Origin: an uncultured Bacilli bacterium
Lineage (GTDB): Bacteria; Bacillota_I; Bacilli_A; RF39; UBA660
NCBI GenBank assembly: GCA_934148015.1
Contig: CAKPCU010000003.1
Coordinates: 1 to 64,000, forward strand
Direction: 5' to 3'
DNA length: 64,000 nt
This document shows, piece after piece, positions 1 to 8,352 of the stretch (the stretch's first letter is position 1; each line of letters begins with the position of its first letter). Under the pieces are notes generated by a model. The model was not told the origin of the DNA and did not search any database. It was given only the letters and a program-made list of their open reading frames with translations. The translations under genes were made by a program, and so were the position numbers.

Positions 1-395
1 AATATTTTTTTTCACGTCCAAAGGTACCATCTATTAAGTCTCCACCAATTACTATTAAATTAATATTATTCTTTATTGCATAATCATAAACTATATTCAT
101 TAAGTCAACTCTTTCAAATTTACTACCAAAATGTAAATCTGATATAAGTATAAAATTCAAATGATTAATATCATTAGTAGTAATTATACCTACATTATTA
201 TTTAATATATCTTGTATGCTATTTATTTGATTATATGAAATATTACCGTCATAATAATATTTTTTATTAAATAAGTAACCACTGTTTCCAATTATTGATA
301 TTATATTAAATAATTGTTTATTTGATAAATTAGTTATCTCACAAATCTCATTTACACTCTTATTTTGCTTAATTAATATTTGTTAAATCTGACAT
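1..395 (-). CDS. Metallophosphoesterase, partial (left edge) and frameshifted near its start
   Basis: A minus-strand reading frame running off the left edge carries two calcineurin-like phosphoesterase motifs: ISDLHFGS (metal-binding D-x-H) and VIGGDLID (the G-D motif). The roughly 70 residues before them look like a small winged-helix domain (SVNEICEITNLSNKQLFN). An ideal ribosome site (AAAGGAGATAGT) precedes ATG at 395-393, but that frame stops after eight codons (TAA, 371-369). The phosphoesterase frame is open from about position 382 and has no ATG, GTG or TTG until well inside the protein. A one-base loss or two-base gain around 371-378 would join the two frames. It is therefore either a decaying gene or carries a sequence error. 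The substrate cannot be told. Confidence 0.6.
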
Positions 396-449
396 ACTAT
401 CTCCTTTGATGCAAGAATTATTATACAATATACCATGTGTTTTGTAAAT

Positions 450-484
450 GAAAAAAAGAAATTATTTAATTAATTTCTTCTTCG
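450..484 (-). terminator. Rho-independent terminator after the phosphohexomutase gene
   Basis: On the minus strand AGAAATTA pairs with TAATTTCT across a short A/T loop and is followed by a run of Ts. The stem overlaps the last codons of the phosphohexomutase gene. Confidence 0.6.
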
Positions 485-1809
485 ATAAGCTTCATTATTT
501 CATTTCTATATTTAAGCATCTCGTCTTCAGTTTTACCTTCAAATCTAACGGTTAAACAAGGAGAGGTATTAGATTTTCTAACTAAAGCAAAACCATTATC
601 ATACTCTATTCTAACTCCATCTACTGTTATAATATTATAATTTTTACTTTTAGCATAATTAAGAATTTTGTTAACTATTTTATCCTTATTATCTTCTCCA
701 ACTTCTATATAATTTTCTTTTGAAGAATAATATTTTGGTACATCTATAAAGTAATCGCTTACGTTTAAATTAGTATTAGAAAGTATTTTTAGTAATCTAC
801 CTGCAGCATATAATGCATCATCATATCCATAAAATTCATCATTAAAGCATACGTGTCCAGAAAACTCTCCAGCAAAATCATAATTATTTTCCTTAATAGC
901 TTTCTTTAAATATGAATGTCCTGTCTTATTATAAGCAGTTTTTAGTCCTAATTTTTCAAGTGATTCTTTAAGAGCTAGTGAACATTTAACATCAAAGGAT
1001 GCTATTTTATTATGACAAGTTTTATAAATTGATTTCCAAATTATTAGCATAAACATATCTGTTTTAACTAAATTACCCTTTTCATCTACAATCCCTATTC
1101 TATCTCCATCACCATCAAACGCAATACCTAAATCAGCATTTTTTTCTTTTACCATTTTTTCTAAATCTACCATATTACTATCTACAGCTGGATCTGGTAT
1201 GTGATTAGGAAATAAAGGATCTGATGTGCAGTATAATGGTATTACTTCTACACCTAATTTTTCTATTATATCAGGATTATAATAACTTGTTGTTCCATTA
1301 CCACAGTCTACTACTACTCTTAGTTTTCTATTACCTAGTTTTATTTTATCTGTAATTAATTTTATATAATCATCTTTTAAATCATATGATGATAATTTAC
1401 CAGTCTTTTCTTCATAATTATCATTTAATATTAAGTCATATAGCTTTGTTATTTTATCACCATATAAACATCCATCACTGCCACATAATTTAAATCCATT
1501 GTATTCTTTATCACAATGTGATGCTGTAATCATAACTGCAAATGGCTCATTAAAAAATTCCCTTGCATAATATAGCATTGGTGTTGTAACAAGTCCAATA
1601 TCAATTACTTTTGTACCAACTTCTAATAAACCTTTTATTAAATTTGTATTAAGTGCATTAGATGATAACCTAGCATCATGTCCTACAATTACAGTACCAT
1701 TTGATATCATTCCAAATGTTCTTCCTAATTTATAAGCTAAGTAATTAGTTATTCCATCATCATAAATACCTCTTATATCATAACTTCTAAATACTTCTTT
1801 TTTTATCAT
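466..1809 (-). CDS. Phosphomannomutase/phosphoglucomutase (alpha-D-phosphohexomutase family)
   Basis: This 447-residue cytoplasmic enzyme should interconvert hexose 1- and 6-phosphates for sugar-nucleotide and cell-envelope synthesis. All four family signatures are present. The phosphoserine loop is TASHCDKEYNG (Ser97), the metal loop is FDGDGDR, the sugar-binding loop is GEFSGH and the phosphate-binding loop is RKSNTSPCLTVRFEG. The phosphoserine loop is odd because the usual Asn-Pro after TASH is Cys-Asp here. ATG at 1809 follows GGTATAGATAAA, and the gene starts five bases after the xer stop, so the two are probably co-transcribed. The length is normal for the ManB/AlgC type. Specificity for mannose or glucose cannot be decided by eye. 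Confidence 0.88.
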   Translation of the reverse strand: MIKKEVFRSYDIRGIYDDGITNYLAYKLGRTFGMISNGTVIVGHDARLSSNALNTNLIKGLLEVGTKVIDIGLVTTPMLYYAREFFNEPFAVMITASHCDKEYNGFKLCGSDGCLYGDKITKLYDLILNDNYEEKTGKLSSYDLKDDYIKLITDKIKLGNRKLRVVVDCGNGTTSYYNPDIIEKLGVEVIPLYCTSDPLFPNHIPDPAVDSNMVDLEKMVKEKNADLGIAFDGDGDRIGIVDEKGNLVKTDMFMLIIWKSIYKTCHNKIASFDVKCSLALKESLEKLGLKTAYNKTGHSYLKKAIKENNYDFAGEFSGHVCFNDEFYGYDDALYAAGRLLKILSNTNLNVSDYFIDVPKYYSSKENYIEVGEDNKDKIVNKILNYAKSKNYNIITVDGVRIEYDNGFALVRKSNTSPCLTVRFEGKTEDEMLKYRNEIMKLIEEEIN

Positions 1810-1814
1810 TTTAT

Positions 1815-2696
1815 CTATACCTTTTTATTACGAGGATGATATTCATCGTAATCCTTTCTTATCTTTTGATTTGTTATATGAGTATATATTTGTGTAGTTT
1901 TAATATTCTCATGTCCTAATAATTCACCTATACTTCTCAGGTCTGCACCATTTTCAAGTAAATGCGTTGCAAATGAATGTCTTAGAGTATGCGGAGAAAA
2001 ATCTTTTTTAATATCACAGTCTTTAGCACAATTTTTTAGTATTTTAAAAAAGCCTTGTCTTGTAATACCTTTGCCGTAGCTACTAATAAATAATTTATCT
2101 GTTAAATAACCCTTAAGAAGACTATCTCTATACTGATTAATATAAGTATCTAAAATATCTATAGTAACATCTAAAAGAGGTATTATACGTTCTTTTTTTC
2201 CTTTACCATAACATCTTACATAACACTCTTTTAAATCAATATCATTAACGTTTAAATTAACAAGTTCACTAACTCTAAGTCCAGATGCATACATAAGCTC
2301 TATCATAGCTTTATTTCTATATTCTTTAGCATTATTAGCCTTTATGTTAAGAAGCTTATTTATCTCATCATAACTAAGTACGTTTGGCAAACTCTTTTTA
2401 ATTTTAGGCGATTCTATTTTTTCACATGGATTTTCATCTATTATGTTACATCTCATCATATAATTAAAAAACGTTCTTATACTAACTAGTTTTCTAGCAA
2501 TTGTCTTATCTGTTTCATTATTATCAGATAAATAATTTATGTATTTTCTTATATCACTATCTTTAATATTTTTTATGTCTTTTTTAGTATGTATATCAAA
2601 ACAGGTTAAGTCATTTAAGTAAGCATCTTTTGTATTAGAACTTAGTTTCTTTTCTATATATACGTAGTTAATGTACTCATCTATTTTATCTTTCAT
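1815..2696 (-). CDS. xerD: Tyrosine site-specific recombinase, XerC/XerD type
   Basis: This protein of about 293 residues should resolve chromosome dimers at dif or act as a related integrase. The N-terminal SAM-like domain (about residues 1-95) precedes the catalytic domain, which has Arg141 (ASGLRVSEL), the KGKKER lysine region, His236/Arg239 (HTLRH), His262 (LLGHENI) and the nucleophile Tyr271 (TTQIYTH). I chose the ATG at 2696 because GGTGG lies just upstream and the protein then begins as Xer proteins do (MKDKIDEYINYV). A longer frame to 2741 is open but lacks a ribosome site. XerC and XerD are hard to separate by eye. No att sites or phage genes are nearby, which favours a housekeeping Xer. 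Confidence 0.85.
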   Translation of the reverse strand: MKDKIDEYINYVYIEKKLSSNTKDAYLNDLTCFDIHTKKDIKNIKDSDIRKYINYLSDNNETDKTIARKLVSIRTFFNYMMRCNIIDENPCEKIESPKIKKSLPNVLSYDEINKLLNIKANNAKEYRNKAMIELMYASGLRVSELVNLNVNDIDLKECYVRCYGKGKKERIIPLLDVTIDILDTYINQYRDSLLKGYLTDKLFISSYGKGITRQGFFKILKNCAKDCDIKKDFSPHTLRHSFATHLLENGADLRSIGELLGHENIKTTQIYTHITNQKIRKDYDEYHPRNKKV

Positions 2697-2810
2697 AGCA
2701 CCACCTATTATAATTGTACCAAATTTATAGTTAAAAGTCATTATTAATAAGTTTTATAGCTCATTTTATATTTATATTTGATATAATAATATTACATGGT
2801 GGTGATAATT

Positions 2811-4019
2811 ATGAATGAGCCTTTAGCTAATAAATTAAGACCAAATAAATTAAGTGATGTTATAGGTCAAAGTAGTATTATAGGACCAGGTATGATACTA
2901 ACAAACTTAGTAAATAATAAGAAATTATTTTCAATGATATTATATGGTCCTCCAGGTGTTGGTAAAACATCCATTGCAAATGCTATTGTAAATGAGTTAG
3001 ACTTAAAAAGTAGGTTTTTAAATGCTACTTTAAATAATAAAAAGGACTTTGAAATAGTTTTTGAAGAAACTAAAATATATGGTAATATCGTACTTGTTGT
3101 AGATGAAATACATAGATTAAATAAAGATAAACAAGATCTTCTTCTTCCAATGTTAGAAAATGGTAAAATAACATTAATTGGTCTTACAACATCTAATCCA
3201 TATCATAAAATAAATCCTGCAATTAGAAGTAGATGTCAAATATTTGAGTTAAAATCTCTTTCTAAAGAAGAAATTATATTAGGACTTAAAAGAGCTTGTA
3301 ATAGTTTAGAAAATATTATAATTGATGATGATAGTCTTTTACTTATTGCAACAATTTCAAATGGAGATTTTAGATATGCAATTAATTTACTAGAAGTTGC
3401 TTATTATTCATCAAATAATAAGAAAATTACTAAAGAATTAATTGAAAAGATTAATCCTAAAGCATCATCTAGTATGGATAAGGATGAAAATGGATATTAT
3501 GATGTTTTATCTGCATTTCAAAAATCTATTAGAGGTAGTGATGTTAATGCCTCTCTTCATTATTTAGCTAGATTAATATCCATGGGAGATTTAGATAGTA
3601 TATATAGAAGAATGAGTGTTATAGCATATGAAGATATTGGACTTGCAAATCCTAATATGGGTGTTAGAGTTGATTCTTGTATTAGAGCATGTGAATTAGT
3701 TGGACTTCCAGAAGCTAGAATACCACTTGGACAAATGGTTATTGACCTTGCTCTATCTCCTAAATCAAATAGTGCTCATACGGCTTTAGATTTAGCTATT
3801 AAAGATGTAGAAGAAGGATATACACCAAGAGTACCAAGTCATATTAATTCTTCAGCATATGGATATAAATATCCTCATGATTATCCCAATAATTACGTTG
3901 TACAACAGTATATGCCTGATGAATTAATTAATAGAAAATATTATAAACCAAAAAATAATAAGTATGAAAACGTACTTAAAACAACTTTAAATAATATAGA
4001 AAAGCTAAAGAACAAATAA
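2811..4019 (+). CDS. rarA: Replication-associated recombination protein A (AAA+ ATPase RarA/MgsA)
   Basis: This clamp-loader-like AAA+ ATPase acts at stalled replication forks. It has Walker A (GPPGVGKTSIA), Walker B (VVDEIHR), sensor and arginine-finger segments (TTSNPYHKINPAIRSRCQIF), and the typical C-terminal half (AYEDIGLANPNMG, LPEARIPLGQ, LALSPKSNSAH). ATG at 2811 fits the ribosome site GGTGGTG seven to eight bases upstream. An earlier in-frame ATG at 2796 lies upstream of that site. At about 402 residues it has the normal family length. RarA (yrvN) sits close to tcdA (yrvM) in Bacillus too, although here it is on the opposite strand and separated by a surface-protein gene. Confidence 0.93.
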   Translation: MNEPLANKLRPNKLSDVIGQSSIIGPGMILTNLVNNKKLFSMILYGPPGVGKTSIANAIVNELDLKSRFLNATLNNKKDFEIVFEETKIYGNIVLVVDEIHRLNKDKQDLLLPMLENGKITLIGLTTSNPYHKINPAIRSRCQIFELKSLSKEEIILGLKRACNSLENIIIDDDSLLLIATISNGDFRYAINLLEVAYYSSNNKKITKELIEKINPKASSSMDKDENGYYDVLSAFQKSIRGSDVNASLHYLARLISMGDLDSIYRRMSVIAYEDIGLANPNMGVRVDSCIRACELVGLPEARIPLGQMVIDLALSPKSNSAHTALDLAIKDVEEGYTPRVPSHINSSAYGYKYPHDYPNNYVVQQYMPDELINRKYYKPKNNKYENVLKTTLNNIEKLKNK

Positions 4020-4040
4020 ATATTCTTTAGCTTATTTTTT
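4002..4040. terminator. Terminator between convergent rarA and surface-protein genes
   Basis: AAGCTAAAGAA (4002-4012) pairs perfectly with TTCTTTAGCTT (4023-4033) and is followed by ATTTTTTT on the plus strand. The hairpin overlaps the rarA stop and could also serve the opposing gene, which ends at 4040. Confidence 0.8.
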
Positions 4041-5263
4041 TAAAAATTAAAATCTTCAAAATTAATGGTTTTAGTAGTCTCATCATCATAATTATCATAT
4101 GTAAGAATTTTAGTTTTTTCTAATTCATCAGAGTCTACTTCATCATCTTCATCTGTAACTTCACTATTTATATCATCATACTCTTCTAATTCTTCTTTTT
4201 CTTCTTTTTTTCTTTCATTAGATTTTTTACTATCTGGTTTATTTTTTTTATTCTTATTCTTTTTTTTCTTTTTAATAATTAAGAATGTACCAATACCACC
4301 TATAATAAGTAAAATAATTATAACTATAATTGCAATAAGTAGTGTATTACTTTTTTCTTCAGGCATATTAATAATTATTCTATATGTTGATGTATCTTTA
4401 TTTTGTGCAGTTACTATAATTTTTATTATACTTCCATTAGATAAATTATCATTACCTTCTATATTAAAAGACGCTTTTTCATCATTTAATGTAACATCAA
4501 TATCAAGACTTTCTGTACCCTTTTTAACATCTAGATAATAAGTTTTAGAACTACCATCCATTTTAAGATTATATCCTTTAATATTTATACTATCTATTTT
4601 AGTATTATTAGATATTTCTTCATCTCTTGAAACAATAACTTTATAATATTTAGTAGTATTATCTTCAGATGTAACACTAATAGTATAAGTATTATCTCCA
4701 ACTGATAAAGTTTTAGGTCCATCTATTTTTACTTTAGATGAAGCATCTTCAACTAATGCTTCTATATTAACCTTACTAGTCTTATTTGGAACATTATATT
4801 CATATCTATTTTTTTCTTTTGAAAAATCAGTTAAATCTTCTCCATCTATAGTTATAGATTTTAAATAGTTATTACTTGATTTTGCTGATGTTGTCTTTTT
4901 AGTAGTTGCTGTAGTTGTAGTTTTCTTAGTAGTAGTTACATTTTCTGATACTTTAACAGTTGTTGTTGTAATAGCTTCATTACTATTTTCATCTAAATAA
5001 GTTAAACTAATATCATAGCTAGAAGCCTTACTTGTCTTAAACTCAACTTCTCCGCTAGATTCAAGCACGCTAGAACCACTATATAATGTTAAACCATCAT
5101 ATTTTAATGTAACTTTTTTATCAGTAGTTATAGCACATTTAAAAGGTTTATCTACTTTAGCATCAGATGCACATGATATTTTAACATCACTTGCTAATAC
5201 TCTTATGTTAAACATAAACATTAAAAGCATCGTAATTGGTATAATAAAATATTTCTTTTTCAT
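4040..5263 (-). CDS. Membrane-anchored surface protein with cadherin-like beta-sandwich domains
   Basis: This 407-residue protein has a signal peptide (hydrophobic residues 5-24), an extracellular region, a Thr/Lys-rich linker near residues 112-130, and two segments resembling the bacterial cadherin-like domain. The first of these contains the signature SITIDGEDLT and ends in TKYYKVIVSR. A transmembrane helix follows near residues 305-330, then a Lys-rich stop-transfer segment and a cytoplasmic tail of about 75 residues rich in Glu and Asp. It is probably an exposed adhesin or envelope-sensing protein with a cytoplasmic contact. ATG follows GGGAGTTGATTAA. There is no LPxTG motif. The function is inferred from architecture only. 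Confidence 0.6.
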   Translation of the reverse strand: MKKKYFIIPITMLLMFMFNIRVLASDVKISCASDAKVDKPFKCAITTDKKVTLKYDGLTLYSGSSVLESSGEVEFKTSKASSYDISLTYLDENSNEAITTTTVKVSENVTTTKKTTTTATTKKTTSAKSSNNYLKSITIDGEDLTDFSKEKNRYEYNVPNKTSKVNIEALVEDASSKVKIDGPKTLSVGDNTYTISVTSEDNTTKYYKVIVSRDEEISNNTKIDSINIKGYNLKMDGSSKTYYLDVKKGTESLDIDVTLNDEKASFNIEGNDNLSNGSIIKIIVTAQNKDTSTYRIIINMPEEKSNTLLIAIIVIIILLIIGGIGTFLIIKKKKKNKNKKNKPDSKKSNERKKEEKEELEEYDDINSEVTDEDDEVDSDELEKTKILTYDNYDDETTKTINFEDFNF

Positions 5264-5336
5264 TTAATCAACTCCCTATTATTACAAGAATTATTGTAGC
5301 ATTTTATTATAATTAATTCAAGAACTATATTATATT

Positions 5337-6014
5337 TTATTTTTTTAAAATATCATTTATTACATAACTAGCTAGAAAAATACCACAGCAATTAGGTACA
5401 AGTCCCATAGATCCAACAGATCCACTTTGCTTAATTATAGGTACTTCACTAGAACATACAACAGGTAATTTATAGCTAATATGTTCTTTTCTTAGCATAT
5501 ATCTAAACTTTTTAGCTAGTGGATCATACTGTGTTTTCCAAATATTTGTAATAGTTAATAAACTAGGATTAATTCTATTACCAGTACCACAAGAAGATAT
5601 TATTTTAATATTATTTTTAAGGGCAAACTTAACTAATAATACCTTTGCATTTATATCATCACAAGCATCTATTATATAGTCTGTAATTGGTAAGTTATTA
5701 ACGTTATTAATATCTAATTTATCTTTTATTTTTATTACGTTAATATTTTTATTTATTAATTTAATTCTATCTTCTGCTACATCTACTTTATATTTACCAA
5801 TATTATTATTTAAACTAAGAACTTGTCTATTTAAATTACTTTCTTCAAATGTATCATAATCCATTATAGCAATATTTAAAATACCGCTTCTAGATAGCAT
5901 CTCAAAACTTGAACCACCAACCCCACCAATACCAACTATTAAGACAGAAGATTTATTAAGTTTTTCTACACCTTCATCTCCTATTATTTTCTTTGTTCTT
6001 TCATATTCTAACAT
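5337..6014 (-). CDS. tcdA: tRNA threonylcarbamoyladenosine dehydratase (ThiF/MoeB/HesA family)
   Basis: This E1-like enzyme makes cyclic t6A at position 37 of ANN-decoding tRNAs. The Rossmann ATP-binding motif is VLIVGIGGVGGSSFE, followed by DYDTFEESNLNRQ, the conserved DACDDINAK and CGTGNRINP. At 225 residues it matches YgdL/YrvM rather than the longer MoeB or ThiF proteins. No thiamin, molybdopterin or sulfur-carrier genes are nearby. The ribosome site AGGTGAT precedes ATG at 6014. The location next to the 6S-like RNA and the aspartyl-tRNA synthetase repeats the Bacillus yrvM neighbourhood. Confidence 0.88.
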   Translation of the reverse strand: MLEYERTKKIIGDEGVEKLNKSSVLIVGIGGVGGSSFEMLSRSGILNIAIMDYDTFEESNLNRQVLSLNNNIGKYKVDVAEDRIKLINKNINVIKIKDKLDINNVNNLPITDYIIDACDDINAKVLLVKFALKNNIKIISSCGTGNRINPSLLTITNIWKTQYDPLAKKFRYMLRKEHISYKLPVVCSSEVPIIKQSGSVGSMGLVPNCCGIFLASYVINDILKK

Positions 6015-6062
6015 AATTATATCACCTAACTAAATTATATATATTTTATAAATTAAAATCAA

Positions 6063-6241
6063 TAAAAAATGACCCTAAGGGTCGTTTACCTAGCAATATA
6101 ACCTGCAACAAATATGCAGGTGGGCATCCCACAATAGCTTTAGACTTCTTAAATAAATTTAAGCATGAACACCACTATTGATTCTGATTCCCTATTAAAA
6201 CTTAGCGGGTTAAATGTGCTAGTTTGCGATACCTCACGGTC
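6063..6241 (-). ncRNA. ssrS: Probable 6S RNA
   Basis: A minus-strand transcript of about 180 bases sits between the amidohydrolase-like gene and tcdA, has its own strong promoter and contains no open frame. Its 5' end (AAATGACC) can pair with its 3' end (GGTCATTT) as a closing helix. Inside are CTAGC/GCTAG, a CAATAG/CTATTG stem enclosing CTTAAAT/ATTTAAG, GTGGG-ATG-CCCAC and ACCTGCA/TGCAGGT. A GACCC-TTA-GGGTC hairpin and T-run end it. Size, own promoter, closed-rod shape and the aspS-tcdA location fit 6S RNA, whose B. subtilis 6S-1 gene I recall beside aspS and yrvM. Another structured RNA cannot be excluded. Confidence 0.6.
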
Positions 6242-6247
6242 ATTTAT

Positions 6248-6277
6248 ATTATACCATTTATATGTATATCTATACAA
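6248..6277 (-). promoter_or_regulatory. Sigma-A-type promoter of the 6S-like RNA
   Basis: On the minus strand TTGTAT (6277-6272) and a perfect TATAAT (6253-6248) are 18 bases apart, placing the start near 6241. Confidence 0.65.
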
Positions 6278-6285
6278 GATATTTT

Positions 6286-6948
6286 TTAATTATTTACATT
6301 TTTTTGATCAATTTGTAAAATAAATTCTTCTATAGTCTTACAAATACTTTCTATTTTATCATTACCACTTTCTAAATCTAATTTACTATTATTAATAACA
6401 AGTCTAATAGATGGAATGCCACATATAAGAGCAGAAACAGCGATTATTTCATTTTCTGCATCTTTATTAGGTACGTTATTTTCATCTACTTTTATACCAT
6501 GCTTTATAGCAAGAGTTTTAAACTTATCAATTAACTCATAATTACCACATAAGCTTTCTCTATTATTAGTAACAATATCTATATCAGTATCATCTTTAAA
6601 TGTACTTGAATGAATATCTAAAAGTAATTTAATATTATATGTTTCAATTAAATTTATAATAGCATTTTTATAATTGTGATTAGTGTCATAATTAGGATCA
6701 GCATGAGTAAATATTTCAAATATACCATATGAATTAGTTGTTCTAGATAAGTATCTTACTATTGCACCAGTATATTTTTCTGCATCTCTTACATCATCAC
6801 CTCTTATTTGATTAACAGAGTGCGGAGCTGATAATAATACAGGAAAATTACCACTTAAAACGCGATATTTTTCTTCAGTCCATACATTTGTGCCAAAATA
6901 TTCATTGTTTGCAAAATCTTCTTCTAAGTTTAATATCACATCTTTCAT
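6286..6948 (-). CDS. N-formylglutamate amidohydrolase-like family protein
   Basis: This 220-residue soluble protein contains two motifs typical of the N-formylglutamate amidohydrolase/carboxypeptidase-like fold: SAPHS near residue 40 and LLDIHSS near residue 112, both expected to bind zinc. ATG follows GAGGGTAAAT. There are no histidine-degradation genes nearby, so the classical hut role is unlikely and the substrate is unknown. It lies downstream of aspS but is separated from it by a terminator, and it precedes the RNA gene. The assignment is by motif resemblance. Confidence 0.5.
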   Translation of the reverse strand: MKDVILNLEEDFANNEYFGTNVWTEEKYRVLSGNFPVLLSAPHSVNQIRGDDVRDAEKYTGAIVRYLSRTTNSYGIFEIFTHADPNYDTNHNYKNAIINLIETYNIKLLLDIHSSTFKDDTDIDIVTNNRESLCGNYELIDKFKTLAIKHGIKVDENNVPNKDAENEIIAVSALICGIPSIRLVINNSKLDLESGNDKIESICKTIEEFILQIDQKNVNN

Positions 6949-7012
6949 ATTTACCCTCTTCTCCTATGATTAATCTAAGTCAATTATATATTATTTTTAT
7001 GTAAATTACAAT

Positions 7013-7036
7013 AAAAAACTTTGCATATAGCAAAGT
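7013..7036 (-). terminator. Terminator of the hisS-aspS operon
   Basis: On the minus strand ACTTTGC (7036-7030) pairs with GCAAAGT (7025-7019) and is followed by six Ts. It lies just after the aspS stop codon. Confidence 0.75.
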
Positions 7037-7050
7037 CTTTACATAATTAT

Positions 7051-8352
7051 TTATGGATTTAATCTATTAGGTCCTCTAAATAAGAACATTGTTTCCTTAA
7101 GTGAAGGAAGTCCTAAAAGTAACATTGTAAGTCTATCTACTCCAAGAGCAAATCCTCCGTGTGGTGGACATCCATATTTAAAGAATTCTTTATAGAATTC
7201 AACGTCCTTACCAAGTCCTTTTTCATCAGCTTGTTTGCACAAAATATCATATCTATGCTCTCTTTGAGCTCCTGTAGTTATCTCAGTACCCTTCCAAATT
7301 AAATCATATCCTTGAGGTATATCATTTTTTCTCATGTGATAGAAAGCTCTTTTAGTTTTACTAAAATCTGTTACAAATATAAATTCATGACCAAATTCTT
7401 CCATTGCATAACGACTAGTTAATTTTTCAGTTTCAGCATTCATATCTCCAACATCATGATCTGGTATTTGGTAGTTATATTTTTCTTGTAATTTTTTATA
7501 TAAATCTTGTAGTTTAATTCTAGGGAATGGTTTTGTTGGAACTACAACATCAACTCCGTACATCTCTTTAATTAAATTTCCGTATTTTTCTTTAACACTA
7601 GTAAGACCACTTATTATTAAATCTTCTTCTAAGTCCATAACATCTTCATAAGAGTTTATATAACTAAATTCAACGTCAAATGAAGTAAACTCAGTAGCAT
7701 GTCTATTAGTATAAGACTTTTCAGCTCTAAAACAAGGAGCTACTTCAAATACTTTACCAAATCCTGCAGCCATTGCCATTTGTTTATAGAATTGTGGTGA
7801 CTGTGCAAGATAAGCTTTAGTATCAAAATAACTTAATTCAAAAACATCACTACCTGATTCTGATGCAGCACCTATTATCTTAGGTGTATGTATTTCAGTA
7901 AAGTCATTGTCATATAAGTATTGTCTCATACCTCTTACGAATTCACTTTGAATTCTAAATATATTACCATTAATATCATTTCTTAAGTCAAGAAAACGAT
8001 TATCCATTCTAGTATCTATTAATGATGCATCTTTATTAGTTATACTAATAGGAAGTTCAGCTTCAGATATACTAGTAACTTCTATTTTACTTGGAATAAG
8101 CTCCATACCACCCATCTTAACTTTCTCGTTTTTCTTTAATATTCCTGTAACTTTAATAGTAGATTCACAAGTTAATTTATCTACTATCTCTATCATTTCT
8201 TTATTATTTTCATCAGACTTTTCAATAGTTATTTGTAATCTATCTGTTTTATTTCTAAGTACGATAAATTGTACCCATTGTAAATTTCTTATTTTTTCTG
8301 CAAAACCTGATAAAGTTATTTCTTTATCAAAATATAATTCTAAATCTTTCAT
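7051..8352 (-). CDS. aspS: Aspartyl-tRNA synthetase, archaeal/eukaryotic type, probably non-discriminating
   Basis: This 433-residue class II synthetase has an N-terminal OB-fold anticodon-binding domain (about residues 1-100). The catalytic core has motif 2 (FEVAPCFRAEKSYTNRH, then EFTSFDVEFSYI) and motif 3 (GGFALGVDRLTMLLLGL). It ends in FRGPNRLNP, as archaeal enzymes do. Bacterial AspRS is nearly 600 residues with an inserted GAD domain, which is absent here. Enzymes of this class often also charge tRNA-Asn with aspartate, which GatCAB then amidates, so non-discrimination is an inference. Its start overlaps the preceding gene by one base (TAATG). It occupies the position that bacterial aspS holds after hisS in Bacillus. 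Confidence 0.88.
   Translation of the reverse strand: MKDLELYFDKEITLSGFAEKIRNLQWVQFIVLRNKTDRLQITIEKSDENNKEMIEIVDKLTCESTIKVTGILKKNEKVKMGGMELIPSKIEVTSISEAELPISITNKDASLIDTRMDNRFLDLRNDINGNIFRIQSEFVRGMRQYLYDNDFTEIHTPKIIGAASESGSDVFELSYFDTKAYLAQSPQFYKQMAMAAGFGKVFEVAPCFRAEKSYTNRHATEFTSFDVEFSYINSYEDVMDLEEDLIISGLTSVKEKYGNLIKEMYGVDVVVPTKPFPRIKLQDLYKKLQEKYNYQIPDHDVGDMNAETEKLTSRYAMEEFGHEFIFVTDFSKTKRAFYHMRKNDIPQGYDLIWKGTEITTGAQREHRYDILCKQADEKGLGKDVEFYKEFFKYGCPPHGGFALGVDRLTMLLLGLPSLKETMFLFRGPNRLNP

Noticed and set aside
1815..2696. The Xer recombinase as a phage or transposon integrase
   Set aside because: No phage, relaxase, direct-repeat or tRNA-end attachment site is seen, and its size and neighbours fit a housekeeping Xer.
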